Source of the DNA: DUPU01 sp050952465
Lineage (GTDB): Bacteria; Bacillota; Dehalobacteriia; Dehalobacteriales; Dehalobacteriaceae
DNA: 64,000 bases
Assembly (NCBI GenBank): GCA_050952465.1
Contig: JBMNKZ010000002.1
Location: 62,001 to 126,000, forward strand
Direction of reading: 5' to 3'
Part shown: positions 35,389 to 44,608 of the stretch, in pieces
Layout: each line of letters begins with the position of its first letter
How positions within the stretch are numbered: position 1 is the stretch's first letter
Translations under genes and position numbers: made by a program
Notes under the pieces: model-generated
What the model was told of the DNA's origin: nothing
The model's database searches: none
The model's input: the letters and a program-made list of their open reading frames with translations, nothing else

Positions 35389-36855
35389 CTATCGCGTAAC
35401 TCCCATGCTCAAGATTCGTTCAAACATGCTATCCAGGATTGTCACCAATCGGGCAGCGGCACTATAACTTTTCTGATATTTAATAAGGTTGGCCATTTCC
35501 TCGTCGAGGGAAACACCTGAAATAGATTCCCTCCGATTCGTCATATAGGTAACAAGCACACTTTGGCCTTCTGCCATTCTTTCTGCTTGCTGCACATCAA
35601 CTCCCAGTTTAGCAATTATTGCTCCGTAATAATCCCCGATGGAAGATGCACCATTCAAAGGATTATTCCCTCCAAAATAAGTGTCCAAAACTTCTTGAGA
35701 GAAACCCTGTCCTAAGGATGCTATATCCAAGGCAACCTTATTATCGCCCGCTTCCAGTGAAGGGGGATCATTAATCTTACCCGTGGCAATTTTCTTGGGA
35801 TCCGCTAATAGATCCGGATTTACACTGATAGTTTTTGCTGTGATTCCCTCACCGGTTAAATCCACAAAAAAGTCCCGGCCGGTAGTAATAGCTTCCAGCC
35901 CTTGCCCGGCCCGATGAATGGTATTTACAATCTCAGCTATGCTTTGGGCTAGATTATTATACTCTGTTTTTTGCTGAGAGAGATAGTTATCCCTTAATTC
36001 TATGATTGCGGCAAGTCTACCCATGTTCTCTTCCATTCCAGGTAGATCTACCTGCCATTTCCCTTCTCCGTCCTGACTAAGTTCCAGAGGCATGCTCTTT
36101 TGATCATTAATTAGAACATGATCTCCAATCGAGAGTTTTAATTCATAAACATCTCGATCAGAAAAGTTTGTATCTCTTACCTTTTCCACTTTAACCGGTA
36201 CAAGTTCGGCAATCTTATCTATCAGAAGATCTCGTTGGTCTTCCAAATCATTAGGATTGTCCCTCGCCACTTCTGCCCTTTTAATCTGCTTGTTTAACTC
36301 GACGATTTGCTCCGCATAATTATTTATTTGTTTTACTAAAACCTGAACATTCTCATTAAGATCGTGTTCCAAGTCTGCAATTTGCCGGTCAATTCGATGG
36401 AATGAATCTACCAAAGTCGAAGTCCGTTCTATTAAAACATCCCGGGCTCCCGTATTCTGGGTATTATCAGCCAGTTTACTCCAAGCATTCCAAAATTCAT
36501 TCAAATCGTTACTAAGGCTATAATCAGTAGGTTCATTTACCACACCTTCAAGAACTTGCAAAGAGTTCTGCATTTCTTCCCAATATTTATATTTGGAAGT
36601 CTCCCCCCGAAACTGGTTATCAATATAGGAATCTCTAACTCTCCTAATGGCATTCATCACCGATCCGGTTCCCATTGTGATCTTGCCGCTTATTCCATTA
36701 AATGATAAAGGGTTAGCTGTGGTAATCTCCGGCATTTGACGTGAATATCCGACCGTATTGGCATTAGAAATATTATGTCCGGTCACACTAATGGCTGCCT
36801 GATGGGTATGCAATGCTCTTTGTGCTATTTCCAGTGTCGTAAATGTAGAATACAT
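35389..36855 (-). CDS. flgK: Hook-filament junction protein FlgK (HAP1)
   Basis: First junction protein on the hook. The N-terminal rod/hook motif reads TLEIAQRALHTHQAAISVTGHNISNANTVGYSRQ (about residues 7-40). The C-terminal motif is VSLDEEMANLIKYQKSYSAAARLVTILDSMFERIL (about 448-482). The length is 488 residues. It lies between flgN, which encodes its export chaperone, and flgL, in the standard order. Confidence 0.96.
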   Translation of the reverse strand: MYSTFTTLEIAQRALHTHQAAISVTGHNISNANTVGYSRQMPEITTANPLSFNGISGKITMGTGSVMNAIRRVRDSYIDNQFRGETSKYKYWEEMQNSLQVLEGVVNEPTDYSLSNDLNEFWNAWSKLADNTQNTGARDVLIERTSTLVDSFHRIDRQIADLEHDLNENVQVLVKQINNYAEQIVELNKQIKRAEVARDNPNDLEDQRDLLIDKIAELVPVKVEKVRDTNFSDRDVYELKLSIGDHVLINDQKSMPLELSQDGEGKWQVDLPGMEENMGRLAAIIELRDNYLSQQKTEYNNLAQSIAEIVNTIHRAGQGLEAITTGRDFFVDLTGEGITAKTISVNPDLLADPKKIATGKINDPPSLEAGDNKVALDIASLGQGFSQEVLDTYFGGNNPLNGASSIGDYYGAIIAKLGVDVQQAERMAEGQSVLVTYMTNRRESISGVSLDEEMANLIKYQKSYSAAARLVTILDSMFERILSMGVTR

Positions 36856-36868
36856 AAATTACCCTCTC

Positions 36869-37360
36869 CTAGATTGATTTATCAATTAAACTGCTATGCC
36901 CGGTAGGGGTTTTTTCCTTATTTCCATTAGTTTTAGGGTTGGTATAAGTTGTTTTTCTTTCTGTAGTAAGGGCTTGCATCGTAAAGTTGATAATATCTAT
37001 GGCACTTTTCAGCATTTTTGTATTGATTTCATGTAAATTTCGCAATTCAGTTAAAACCAATTCCAGTGCCTGCCGAATATCATTTAGTTGGGGATAACAC
37101 TGAATCATGTCAGCCATGGTAATCTCATCTGCACTTTTTCCTAAGGTTTCACTAAAAAAATGTGCCCAATGCATTCGCTCGGCTTCTAATTTGCTAATCT
37201 GAAATAGGATTCCTTCCTCTTTTGCCGTGATAATTTCCAATTCCTTGATATTATTGTCCGTGAGCGCACTCTGCTTGGCTCTTTCCAGTTCAACTACGGC
37301 TTGATAAAGCTCTGCTTGTTTTTGTAGATTTTTAGTGAATTTATCTAATACTTCCGTCAC
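36869..37360 (-). CDS. flgN: FlgK/FlgL export chaperone FlgN
   Basis: Cytoplasmic helical chaperone for the hook-junction proteins. The 163 residues are helical and charged with the FlgN pattern EVLDKFTKNLQKQAELYQAVVELERAKQSALTDNNIKELEIITAKEEGILFQI, followed by LRNLHEINTKMLKSAIDIINFTMQAL. The start overlaps the flgM stop by one base. Confidence 0.88.
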   Translation of the reverse strand: MTEVLDKFTKNLQKQAELYQAVVELERAKQSALTDNNIKELEIITAKEEGILFQISKLEAERMHWAHFFSETLGKSADEITMADMIQCYPQLNDIRQALELVLTELRNLHEINTKMLKSAIDIINFTMQALTTERKTTYTNPKTNGNKEKTPTGHSSLIDKSI

Positions 37361-37644
37361 TATTTTTCCTCCGTATTTTTTGGAAATAGACTGGCGGCGA
37401 TAGATTCACTATCCAGGTTAAACTCCCCCCGCAAGATTTGTTCCCGATACTTTTCCACCCTTTCTTCCCTTACATCAGGAAGTTTTAGGACCTTTTCCAA
37501 TAATTTCTGAAAAACCTGACCAGAGTTAGATACTTCTAACCGATCCTGGCCGGCATTTGAGTTATGGCTCTTTTCAATTTTTCCTGCTTTGTGAGAAGGT
37601 TGAATACCTCCTATGGATAATATTGACGGCCGATCAATTTTCAT
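37360..37644 (-). CDS. flgM: Anti-sigma-D factor FlgM
   Basis: Binds and holds SigD until the hook is complete, then is exported. I start at the ATG at 37642-37644 (MKIDRPSILSIGGIQPSHKAGK), after GGGGTGA. This gives 94 residues. The C-terminal SigD-binding helices include DRLEVSNSGQVFQKLLEKVLKLPDVREERVEKYREQILRGEFN. It is the first gene of the flgM-flgN-flgK-flgL string and starts the left-going flagellar locus; a TATAAT-like element lies about 25 bases upstream on the minus strand. Confidence 0.88.
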   Translation of the reverse strand: MKIDRPSILSIGGIQPSHKAGKIEKSHNSNAGQDRLEVSNSGQVFQKLLEKVLKLPDVREERVEKYREQILRGEFNLDSESIAASLFPKNTEEK

Positions 37645-37868
37645 AAAATCACCCCAACCACTATTATACAACATGATATTTTACCAATACATTAAAGCTT
37701 ATCTTATTGTATTTAATCGACTATTATCCTGCAATTCTAAAAAGCCAAATAGGAGCGAATATATCTTAATTAATCCTGTTTACTTATCTATACTCCTTTT
37801 TTCTATGGTTTCTAACTTAAAATAATTGCTTTCATCTGATTTTTAAAATTATTTATTTTTAAATAAAC

Positions 37869-37895
37869 TAAAAAAAAAACCTTATCTTTCGATAA
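37869..37895 (+). promoter_or_regulatory. Sigma-D promoter of motAB
   Basis: TAAA (37869-37872), exactly 15 bases, then TTCGATAA (37888-37895), matching the sigma-28 consensus TAAA-N15-GCCGATAA in all but two positions. It lies 44 bases before the motA ATG. Confidence 0.82.
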
Positions 37896-37938
37896 TATAT
37901 AATGAGTAATACTTTTACTTACAGGGGGAAAGCAGTAT

Positions 37939-38700
37939 ATGGATATTACAACATTATTAGGTCTTCTCTTAGGATTCTTCGGCCTTATCTTCGGTTTTAT
38001 AGTCGAAGGAGGTCATATTGGTTCACTTGCCAGTTTACCTGCTTTTATAATTGTTGTTGGAGGAACAGCTGGTGCCACCATTGTTGGAACACCTCTTTCC
38101 GCATTGAAAAAAATGCCCCAATGGCTTAAGATTGCCTTTAAAAACCAATCCTTGGGAGCTGAACAAGTTTATAATACCTTGATTCATTTTTCAGAAAAAG
38201 CCCGTCGCGAAGGTCTTTTAAGTTTGGAACAGGAACTGGCGGCAATTGAAAATAAATCTATTCATCAAGGCATGCAGCTGGTCATTGACGGCACCGACCC
38301 GGAAATGATCAAGGACATTATGGAATCAAGCATCAATGCAATGGAAAACCGCCATAAAATAGGTATAGCCACATTTGAAGCGGCAGGAGGTTTTTCTCCG
38401 ACCATGGGTATTATCGGTACAGTGATGGGACTTATTCATGTTCTGGGCAACCTCACTGATCCTGAAGCTCTTTCTTCTTCCATTGCCGGAGCTTTTGCCG
38501 CTACCTTATACGGGGTTGCCCTTGCCAATGTCTTCTTCCTGCCTATTGCCAATAAGTTAAAAACAAAGAACAAACAGGAAGTGGAGATGATGGAAATGAT
38601 TTTGGATGGCATAGTTTCCATCCAATCAGGTGAAAATCCATCTATTCTTAAGGAAAAACTAAAAACTCACTTGGGTTATACACCCAATAACATAATATGA
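37939..38700 (+). CDS. motA: Flagellar stator protein MotA
   Basis: Proton-channel stator subunit that turns the rotor. Four membrane segments lie at about residues 3-22, 30-52, 150-172 and 182-204. Family motifs include GGTAGATIVGTPLS and the PTMGIIGTVMGLIHVLGNL region that carries conserved prolines. The cytoplasmic loop (about 65-145) should contact FliG. The length is 253 residues. The ATG follows AGGGGGAAAGC. It is co-transcribed with motB 47 bases downstream. Confidence 0.95.
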   Translation: MDITTLLGLLLGFFGLIFGFIVEGGHIGSLASLPAFIIVVGGTAGATIVGTPLSALKKMPQWLKIAFKNQSLGAEQVYNTLIHFSEKARREGLLSLEQELAAIENKSIHQGMQLVIDGTDPEMIKDIMESSINAMENRHKIGIATFEAAGGFSPTMGIIGTVMGLIHVLGNLTDPEALSSSIAGAFAATLYGVALANVFFLPIANKLKTKNKQEVEMMEMILDGIVSIQSGENPSILKEKLKTHLGYTPNNII

Positions 38701-38747
38701 AAAATGAAAGACTAAATAAAAGCTAATGAAAAATTGGAGACTGGTAT

Positions 38748-39548
38748 ATGGCTAAAAGAAACCGAAATAAGGAAGAAAACCATGGTAATCGTGAACGTTG
38801 GTTGATAACCTACGCCGACTTAATAACTCTGCTGATGATCTTTTTTGTGGTGATGTACTCCATGAGTCAATTAGATGTTGAGAAATTTAGAGCCTTAGCC
38901 GAATCTCTTAGCATATCTTTAGGTGGAGGTGGCACTGCTACAATTGATTTACTTGATAATCCCGGAGGTGCCTCTATCCTTGAAAGAGGATATCATCCAC
39001 AAAATTCAGGACAAAGAGAAACGGATACTAAGAGCGGAGGTAGCGGTAACGCCGAACTTGAAGCTATGACCCTTGAGGGCATCAAGGCAAAACTGGACCA
39101 ATTCGCCGCCGCTAATAATATTGAAGCAAAATTAGTATCCTCTCTGGAAGAGAGGGGCCTAGTAGTTAGCATCCAAGAAACACTTTTATTTGAGAGCGGT
39201 TCTGCCGAAATAACCCCTAGTGCCCTAATTATTCTGGAGAAAATAAGTTCTGTTCTTGCGGCAGTACCTAATTATATTAAAGTAGAAGGTCATACTGACT
39301 ATTTACCAATTCATACTGCAAAATTCCCCAGCAATTGGGAGTTATCCGTGTTAAGGGCAACAAATGTGGTTCATATTTTAATAAACGAAGGAAAAATTAG
39401 TCCCGAACGTTTATCGGCCACGGGTTTTGGAGAATACCGGCCTGTGGGCGATAATGAAACAGAAGAAGGCCGCGATCGTAATAGGAGAGTAGATCTGGTA
39501 ATTCTAAACTCTATTTATGATCTGGTAGAACCAGGGAGTGATGGGTAA
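38748..39548 (+). CDS. motB: Flagellar stator protein MotB
   Basis: Anchors the stator to peptidoglycan. One membrane helix (about residues 19-39) carries the proton-binding Asp24 in WLITYADLITLLMIFF. The C-terminal OmpA-like domain (about 130-255) has VEGHTDYLPI, NWELSVLRATNVV, LSATGFGEYRPVG and RDRNRRVDLVIL. A Gly/Ser/Asp-rich linker lies between. The length is 266 residues. Whether ions are H+ or Na+ cannot be told with certainty; the sequence looks like MotB rather than MotS. Confidence 0.95.
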   Translation: MAKRNRNKEENHGNRERWLITYADLITLLMIFFVVMYSMSQLDVEKFRALAESLSISLGGGGTATIDLLDNPGGASILERGYHPQNSGQRETDTKSGGSGNAELEAMTLEGIKAKLDQFAAANNIEAKLVSSLEERGLVVSIQETLLFESGSAEITPSALIILEKISSVLAAVPNYIKVEGHTDYLPIHTAKFPSNWELSVLRATNVVHILINEGKISPERLSATGFGEYRPVGDNETEEGRDRNRRVDLVILNSIYDLVEPGSDG

Positions 39549-39579
39549 TCCGTAAGGTTTTTGTAGCAGTTTAGGACAA

Positions 39580-40620
39580 TCATAATTCATATATTAGCTC
39601 ATAAATAATATCACAAATTAGATCTAGTTTTTCTTCGTTAATCAGGGTGAGATCATCTCTTGGTGTATGATTTTCCTTAAGCCATTCTTTACTTAAGATT
39701 GTCAGTGCCGGGATGGAAGTGCCTCGAAAACTTAATTCATCGCTAAAACGATTATGGCTTCCTTGTATTTCCATGTTGGCATTTTTTTCTTCTCCAATTT
39801 TTTGAACTTTTTTCGCCAACTCACTATCTTGGTTTGTCCAGATGATGAAGTCACCGGCTGTTCCATTGCCAACGCTGTCTAAATTTATTACCCCTTTAAT
39901 TTGTTCCGGAGAAACAGTTGGATGGGTGACAAAATACCTTGAACCTAAGTATCCCATTTCTTCAGCACCCCAAAAAGCGATGATTACGGATTTTTCAGGC
40001 ATCAAGCCATTCAGTTGATCTTTTACCAGACGGCGCATTATTTCCAGTACACATCCTACACCGGCGGCATTATCATTGGCACCGACATGAAGCTTGCCAT
40101 CGAAGATTCCGAGATGATCAAAATGGGCTGACAGAATTATTTTTTCATCTTTCTTTTTCCCCTCTAAACCTGCTAAGATATTACAAGAAGGCATTTTTAG
40201 TCCTTGGGAACTTGGTCTGAAAAGAGCTCGTCCCCTGATAAAACGTTCGTCCATAGGGGGAATAGTAAATAATTGAAAGTATCCTGTTTCCCCCAGTTCC
40301 TGTAAATTCAAAAGCTGAAGCTGCTTGATTAAATAAAGGGAGGCCCGTGTCTCCCCGGTGGTACCGGCCCTTCTCCCTTCCATCAGAGGTGAGGCAAGTG
40401 CTTTAATATCCTCAATTGCTTTTTGAGTTAGTATACTATCTTCATGGGTTAGTGTTTTTGGTAACGGCACAGAAACTTCCAGGGTTTCTACATTTGGATC
40501 ATCTATTAACCCAAACTTATTGTTAATTTTTCCTGCGATATCCTGGGGCAATACTGCCCAAACAAAAATAAAAATACCTATACCAAATATTGTTTTTAGA
40601 AAATTGTTTCGTGTAATCAT
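39580..40620 (-). CDS. M28 family zinc aminopeptidase, secreted or membrane-anchored
   Basis: Zinc peptidase with a signal-type hydrophobic N-terminus (about residues 5-25), so it probably acts outside the membrane. M28 metal-binding motifs are in order: LSAHFDHLG, GANDNAAGVGCVLEIMRRL, FWGAEEMGYLGSRYF and NLDSVGNG, with a late His in NHTPRDD. I start at the ATG at 40618-40620 because AAAGGG lies upstream; the open frame to 40641 begins with TTG inside that region. It is convergent with motB and divergent from the yaaR-like gene. Confidence 0.85.
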   Translation of the reverse strand: MITRNNFLKTIFGIGIFIFVWAVLPQDIAGKINNKFGLIDDPNVETLEVSVPLPKTLTHEDSILTQKAIEDIKALASPLMEGRRAGTTGETRASLYLIKQLQLLNLQELGETGYFQLFTIPPMDERFIRGRALFRPSSQGLKMPSCNILAGLEGKKKDEKIILSAHFDHLGIFDGKLHVGANDNAAGVGCVLEIMRRLVKDQLNGLMPEKSVIIAFWGAEEMGYLGSRYFVTHPTVSPEQIKGVINLDSVGNGTAGDFIIWTNQDSELAKKVQKIGEEKNANMEIQGSHNRFSDELSFRGTSIPALTILSKEWLKENHTPRDDLTLINEEKLDLICDIIYELIYEL

Positions 40621-40655
40621 AACTAAATTAACCCTTTCCAAGGAGGACGTTAAGA

Positions 40656-41102
40656 ATGTCTTTACGTATAAATAACGCTAAGAGCGGTTCGCCCCTAAGC
40701 CGTGAATCTGAGGTCCAATCTATCTCAGCAAAGAACAAAACTAATTTTAAGAGTATGCTGACACATACCCAAAATGCCTATGATAAGGAACTTAGTTCTT
40801 TCATCACGCAGATTGATTTAAAAGGAAAAAAATTAGCCGAATCTCTATCTCTAGAAGATCTGTTGGAATTCAAAAATATGGTTAAGAACTTTCTTAAATC
40901 CACCCTGGGTCAAAGCAGGAGCATGCAGGAAGAATCACTCTGGGATTTTAGAGGGCAGCCCAAAATAATGGCCAGGGTTACAAAAATCAATCAGGCCTTA
41001 GAAGAACTAGGAAACCAGGTTTTGCAAACTCAGCAGGAGCCCCTTAAAATTCTGGCTAAAATTGATGAAATTAAAGGATTAATCCTGGATCTATTTGCTT
41101 AG
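40656..41102 (+). CDS. YaaR-like protein (DUF327)
   Basis: A 148-residue helical protein. The N-terminal 25 residues are polar; then comes the DUF327 pattern (FKSMLTHTQNAYDKELSSFITQIDLKGKKLAESLSLEDLLEFKNMVKNFLKS) and a C-terminal helix (LGNQVLQTQQEPLKILAKIDEIKGLILDL). The ATG follows AAGGAGG. No function is established for the family. Its location beside the motility locus hints at a flagellar link, but it is also found near DNA-replication genes in Bacillus. Confidence 0.78.
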   Translation: MSLRINNAKSGSPLSRESEVQSISAKNKTNFKSMLTHTQNAYDKELSSFITQIDLKGKKLAESLSLEDLLEFKNMVKNFLKSTLGQSRSMQEESLWDFRGQPKIMARVTKINQALEELGNQVLQTQQEPLKILAKIDEIKGLILDLFA

Positions 41103-41129
41103 CCTTTTATATACTTATCGGCCGTAAAA

Positions 41130-41168
41130 GAAAAATCTTTAGCTCTTTTTATAGCAGGAGCTTTTTTC
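41130..41168. terminator. Weak bidirectional terminator between the yaaR-like gene and hemY
   Basis: AGCTC (41141-41145) / GAGCT (41158-41162) with a 12-base loop, T6 on the plus-strand exit and an A-rich 5' flank that becomes T-rich on the minus strand. The stem is only 5 bp, so strength is doubtful. It lies between convergent genes, where a shared terminator would be expected. Confidence 0.35.
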
Positions 41169-42580
41169 TACCTCAAATAATCCATAACTTTCTTTGCCCC
41201 TTTGATCCCGTCATTGACACAATCCGGTACGCCGATGCCTCGATAGCTCCCACCGGCTAAAACCAAACCAGGCACTTTTTTTAAATGATCCTCAATTTCC
41301 TTTAAGCGATCCAAATGCCCCATAGTATACTGAGGTCGGGCATTAATCCAACGATGGATCCAGTAGTGTTCAGGTTCAGCAGTAATCCCTAAAATAGTTT
41401 TTAAATCTTGCTTTATCCAAAGAAACAGCTCTTCTTCGGGTACTAAAGCCAAAGGGGAATTCTTCGCCCCACCAATAAAAGTTCTGATTAAAACATGTTC
41501 CTTGTCAGGCGCACGATAATTCCATTTTACCGAAGAAAAGGTGACAGCATTTATTTTTCTTTGTTCAACGTGTGGCACCAAAAAACCAAAAGAATTTAAT
41601 CCCCGGGGAATCTGATTTCTTTGATAGGCTAAGGTTAAGATTGCAGAAGATGCCATAGGTGTAAGATTGAGAATCTCCGAGGCCTCAGGCACTATGTTTT
41701 TAAGTAGATCTGATGCTTCTGGGGCAGGGACAGCAAGGATTACTCCATCCGCCGTAATCGTCTCTCCACCTTCAATCCGTACTTGAAAACGGTTATTTCC
41801 GAGTTCTAAAAGTGTAATCCCCGTTACTTCTCGTCCTTTAATTATCCGTCCTGAAAGTTTTGTTTCCAGAACTTCTGTCAATTCACCCATACCTTTTTTA
41901 AAAGACATGAAATAGCTTTTGGGCCTGCCGTCCACAGGCCTAGTGGGTTTCTTTTTCACATTTTTACGTGCCATGAGCATAGCCCAAATCAAACTTCCGT
42001 AGTTTTTTTCCATCTCTAAGAAACGGGGAAAACTGGCCTTAAGGCTCATTGTTTCCGGGTCGCCCCCATGGATGCCGCCAATCAGTGGTTCAGCAATTTT
42101 GTCTAGGGCCTCTCTTCCCAAGCGGCGCATTACAAAGCTATAAAGGGTTTCATCATCTTGCCCCTTCTTTCTTGGCAAAATAAAATCCAGGGACATCCTA
42201 AACTTACCGGGCCATGATATTAAAGGGCTAAGGGCAAAAGGCACTATTTTCGTCGGAACCATGAGTATCAGCCCTTCTGGGAGGGTATGAAGCCTTTTTC
42301 CGGAATAAATATATGTCCCCTTAAATTGGTCATTAGTCCCAATGAGGCTATCGGCCAGACCGATTTTTTCGGCCAATTTAATTACGGATTGTTTTTCCGA
42401 GAGAAAGCAGTCCGGCCCTCCCTCGATTAAAAAGCCATCTTTATGCTCTGTAAGAATTTTGCCCCCTAGCCGGGGGTTCTTTTCGACCAAGATATACTCA
42501 ATATTTTGCTGGTTTTCTTGAAGAGTATAGGCGGCGGAAAGTCCGGCAATCCCCCCACCCACGATGACGACTTTTTTCAT
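41168..42580 (-). CDS. hemY: Protoporphyrinogen/coproporphyrinogen III oxidase HemY
   Basis: FAD enzyme of late heme synthesis. The FAD-binding start is VVIVGGGIAGLSAAYTL (4-20), then VEKNPRLGGKILTEHKDGFLIEGGPDCFL. The C-terminus has LVLAGGSYRGIGVPDCVNDG, the family flavin motif. The length is 470 residues. In Gram-positive bacteria this enzyme (CgoX) usually makes coproporphyrin III. It ends the heme operon, 34 bases after hemH. No hemQ/chdC is visible nearby. Confidence 0.94.
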   Translation of the reverse strand: MKKVVIVGGGIAGLSAAYTLQENQQNIEYILVEKNPRLGGKILTEHKDGFLIEGGPDCFLSEKQSVIKLAEKIGLADSLIGTNDQFKGTYIYSGKRLHTLPEGLILMVPTKIVPFALSPLISWPGKFRMSLDFILPRKKGQDDETLYSFVMRRLGREALDKIAEPLIGGIHGGDPETMSLKASFPRFLEMEKNYGSLIWAMLMARKNVKKKPTRPVDGRPKSYFMSFKKGMGELTEVLETKLSGRIIKGREVTGITLLELGNNRFQVRIEGGETITADGVILAVPAPEASDLLKNIVPEASEILNLTPMASSAILTLAYQRNQIPRGLNSFGFLVPHVEQRKINAVTFSSVKWNYRAPDKEHVLIRTFIGGAKNSPLALVPEEELFLWIKQDLKTILGITAEPEHYWIHRWINARPQYTMGHLDRLKEIEDHLKKVPGLVLAGGSYRGIGVPDCVNDGIKGAKKVMDYLR

Positions 42581-42614
42581 GGTACCACTCCATTATTTTT
42601 AGCATCATGGTGTA

Positions 42615-43547
42615 CTACAGATCTCTCAATCCATAGGTGCTATTTTTTAAAACCATTTCCGTTAATAATCTTATAAATCCGGGATCATCATTTAAGGCTG
42701 ATATCCGGCGAAAATGGATTTCCCTTAGTTCCGCCTGTTTTTTAACCTCAATATCTAGATCATACAAGGTTTCCAAATGATCTGCCGCAAAACCGATGGG
42801 AACTGCTAAAACTTGCTTTACTCCCTTCAATGAAAGCATTTCGATGACTTCCTCCACTTGAGGATGAAGCCAGTTACCCAGCCGTTGACCTTTGCTTTGA
42901 TAGGCCAAATAGGATTTATAGTAGGGGAGTTTTTCCCGTACCGCCTGAACTGCCTCCTGAAACTGCCTTTGGTAGTTTAATGCATCTTCTATCGGCTCCA
43001 CCGGAAGACTGTGGGCGGTAAAAATTAGATTAACCTCCCTCGGGTCAGGATAGACTTTCAGAGATTGAGAAATTTTTTCGGCCCAGGATGCAATAAAAAA
43101 GGGCTGGGTATTCCATTCCCCCCCATAAATCACACTAATCTCAGAGGAATTATTTTTCACCGCCATCTGTACCTGGCTGTAATATGCCCCGGTGCTTACC
43201 CTGGAGTAAAATGGTGCGAGACTTATCGCCAGGATTTTCTTGATGCCGGCTCTTATCATCTCTCCTACCCTCTCCGATATAAAAGGTTTACTATGGAGCA
43301 TCCCAAAATAAACAGGGTAATCCTTACCCTGTTTTTTTAATTCCTCTCCTAGCCTTTCCGCCTGTTTACGGGTGATAGCGTTTAAGGGAGAACCCCCGCC
43401 AATTAGGGCATATCTTTCTTTCAACATACTTACAATATTTTCTGAAGGTTTCCCTTGGGAAATATGAGTAATAAATTCCTCTACTTCTGAAGGCTTTTCC
43501 GGAGCACCGAAATTTAGCAGCAAAACGCCTGTCTTTTTGTCTTCCAT
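42615..43547 (-). CDS. hemH: Ferrochelatase HemH (coproporphyrin type likely)
   Basis: Inserts iron into the porphyrin ring. Family motifs: GVLLLNFGAP (8-17), IGGGSPLNAITRKQAERL, the active-site His in IFTAHSLP, and CPIGF-type VPIGFAADHLETLYDLDIE with the conserved Glu. The 310-residue, soluble form without a ferredoxin-binding tail fits Firmicutes CpfC. It lies between hemE and hemY. Confidence 0.94.
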   Translation of the reverse strand: MEDKKTGVLLLNFGAPEKPSEVEEFITHISQGKPSENIVSMLKERYALIGGGSPLNAITRKQAERLGEELKKQGKDYPVYFGMLHSKPFISERVGEMIRAGIKKILAISLAPFYSRVSTGAYYSQVQMAVKNNSSEISVIYGGEWNTQPFFIASWAEKISQSLKVYPDPREVNLIFTAHSLPVEPIEDALNYQRQFQEAVQAVREKLPYYKSYLAYQSKGQRLGNWLHPQVEEVIEMLSLKGVKQVLAVPIGFAADHLETLYDLDIEVKKQAELREIHFRRISALNDDPGFIRLLTEMVLKNSTYGLRDL

Positions 43548-43573
43548 GGCCTTCTCTCCCCTTATCGGTTACT

Positions 43574-44605
43574 TTAGTTTCTTCGGCTGTATTCATGAAC
43601 CGCGTCCACCAAAGCAATTACATCTTCCACCTTACTTTCTTTATGTATGCCGTGGCCTAGGTTAAAAATATGTCCCGGCCGATTCCCGGCCCTTTTTAAA
43701 ATATCCTTAATCTTTTCCTCCATCACTGGCCTCGGGGCAAAAAGCATGGCCGGATCAATATTTCCTTGAATACCCCGGTCATAACCGATGCGGAACCACG
43801 CCTCATCCAAATTAATGCGCCAATCAATCCCGATGATATCTCCTCCTGCCTCTTTTACCAATTCCAGAAAAGCAGACCCTTGATTGGCAAAATGAATTAC
43901 CGGGACTTTTGACTCTTTCAAACCATCCAGCACCATTTGGGAATAGGGCATTACATATTTTTGGTAATCCTCTCGGTTCAGCGTCCCTACCCAAGAGTCA
44001 AAAAGCTGTACCGCCTGCGCCCCGGCCTTAATCTGGGCTTTAAGATAGTTTAAGGTTACCCTGGACACTTTGGACATTAACCGATGCCAGTGGTCTTCTC
44101 CCCCCCACATCATTTTTTTACAATTGATAAAATCCCGGGAACTGCTTCCTTCAATCAGATAACTGGCCAAGGTGAAAGGGGCAGCGGCAAAGCCAATGAT
44201 AGGTACCTTGCCTGCTAATTCTTTTCGGGCCAGACGGATCGCCTCCATTACATAAGGAGTGATTTCTTCTTGGGGCAGTACCCTGATTCTTTCAATGTCT
44301 TTTCCCGAGCGCACTGGGTTATCTATGAGAGGCCCTTCCCCTTGGCTAAACTCCAATTTAAAGTTCATTCCCTCTAGAGGTAGGAGAATATCAGCAAATA
44401 TAATTGCCGCATCTACACCCAGCTTATCCACAGGCTGCAAGGTCACCTCCGCGGCAATCTCCGGGTTTTTGCACATTTCCAGAAATGAATACCGGCGCCG
44501 GATTTTCATATAATCCGCCATGTAACGTCCTGCTTGCCGCATCAACCAAACCGGTGTATATTCCACCTGTTCCCTTCGACACGCCCTGAGGAAAATATCA
44601 TTCAA
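43574..44605 (-). CDS. hemE: Uroporphyrinogen decarboxylase HemE
   Basis: Removes four carboxyl groups from uroporphyrinogen III to give coproporphyrinogen III. Family motifs: TPVWLMRQAGRYM (17-29), a catalytic Asp in IIFADILLPLEGM, FAAAPFTLASYLIEG, and NLGHGIHKESKVEDV near the C-terminus. The length is 343 residues. The ATG lies 3 bases after the upstream metallophosphoesterase stop, implying one operon. Confidence 0.95.
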   Translation of the reverse strand: MNDIFLRACRREQVEYTPVWLMRQAGRYMADYMKIRRRYSFLEMCKNPEIAAEVTLQPVDKLGVDAAIIFADILLPLEGMNFKLEFSQGEGPLIDNPVRSGKDIERIRVLPQEEITPYVMEAIRLARKELAGKVPIIGFAAAPFTLASYLIEGSSSRDFINCKKMMWGGEDHWHRLMSKVSRVTLNYLKAQIKAGAQAVQLFDSWVGTLNREDYQKYVMPYSQMVLDGLKESKVPVIHFANQGSAFLELVKEAGGDIIGIDWRINLDEAWFRIGYDRGIQGNIDPAMLFAPRPVMEEKIKDILKRAGNRPGHIFNLGHGIHKESKVEDVIALVDAVHEYSRRN

Positions 44606-44608
44606 AAA

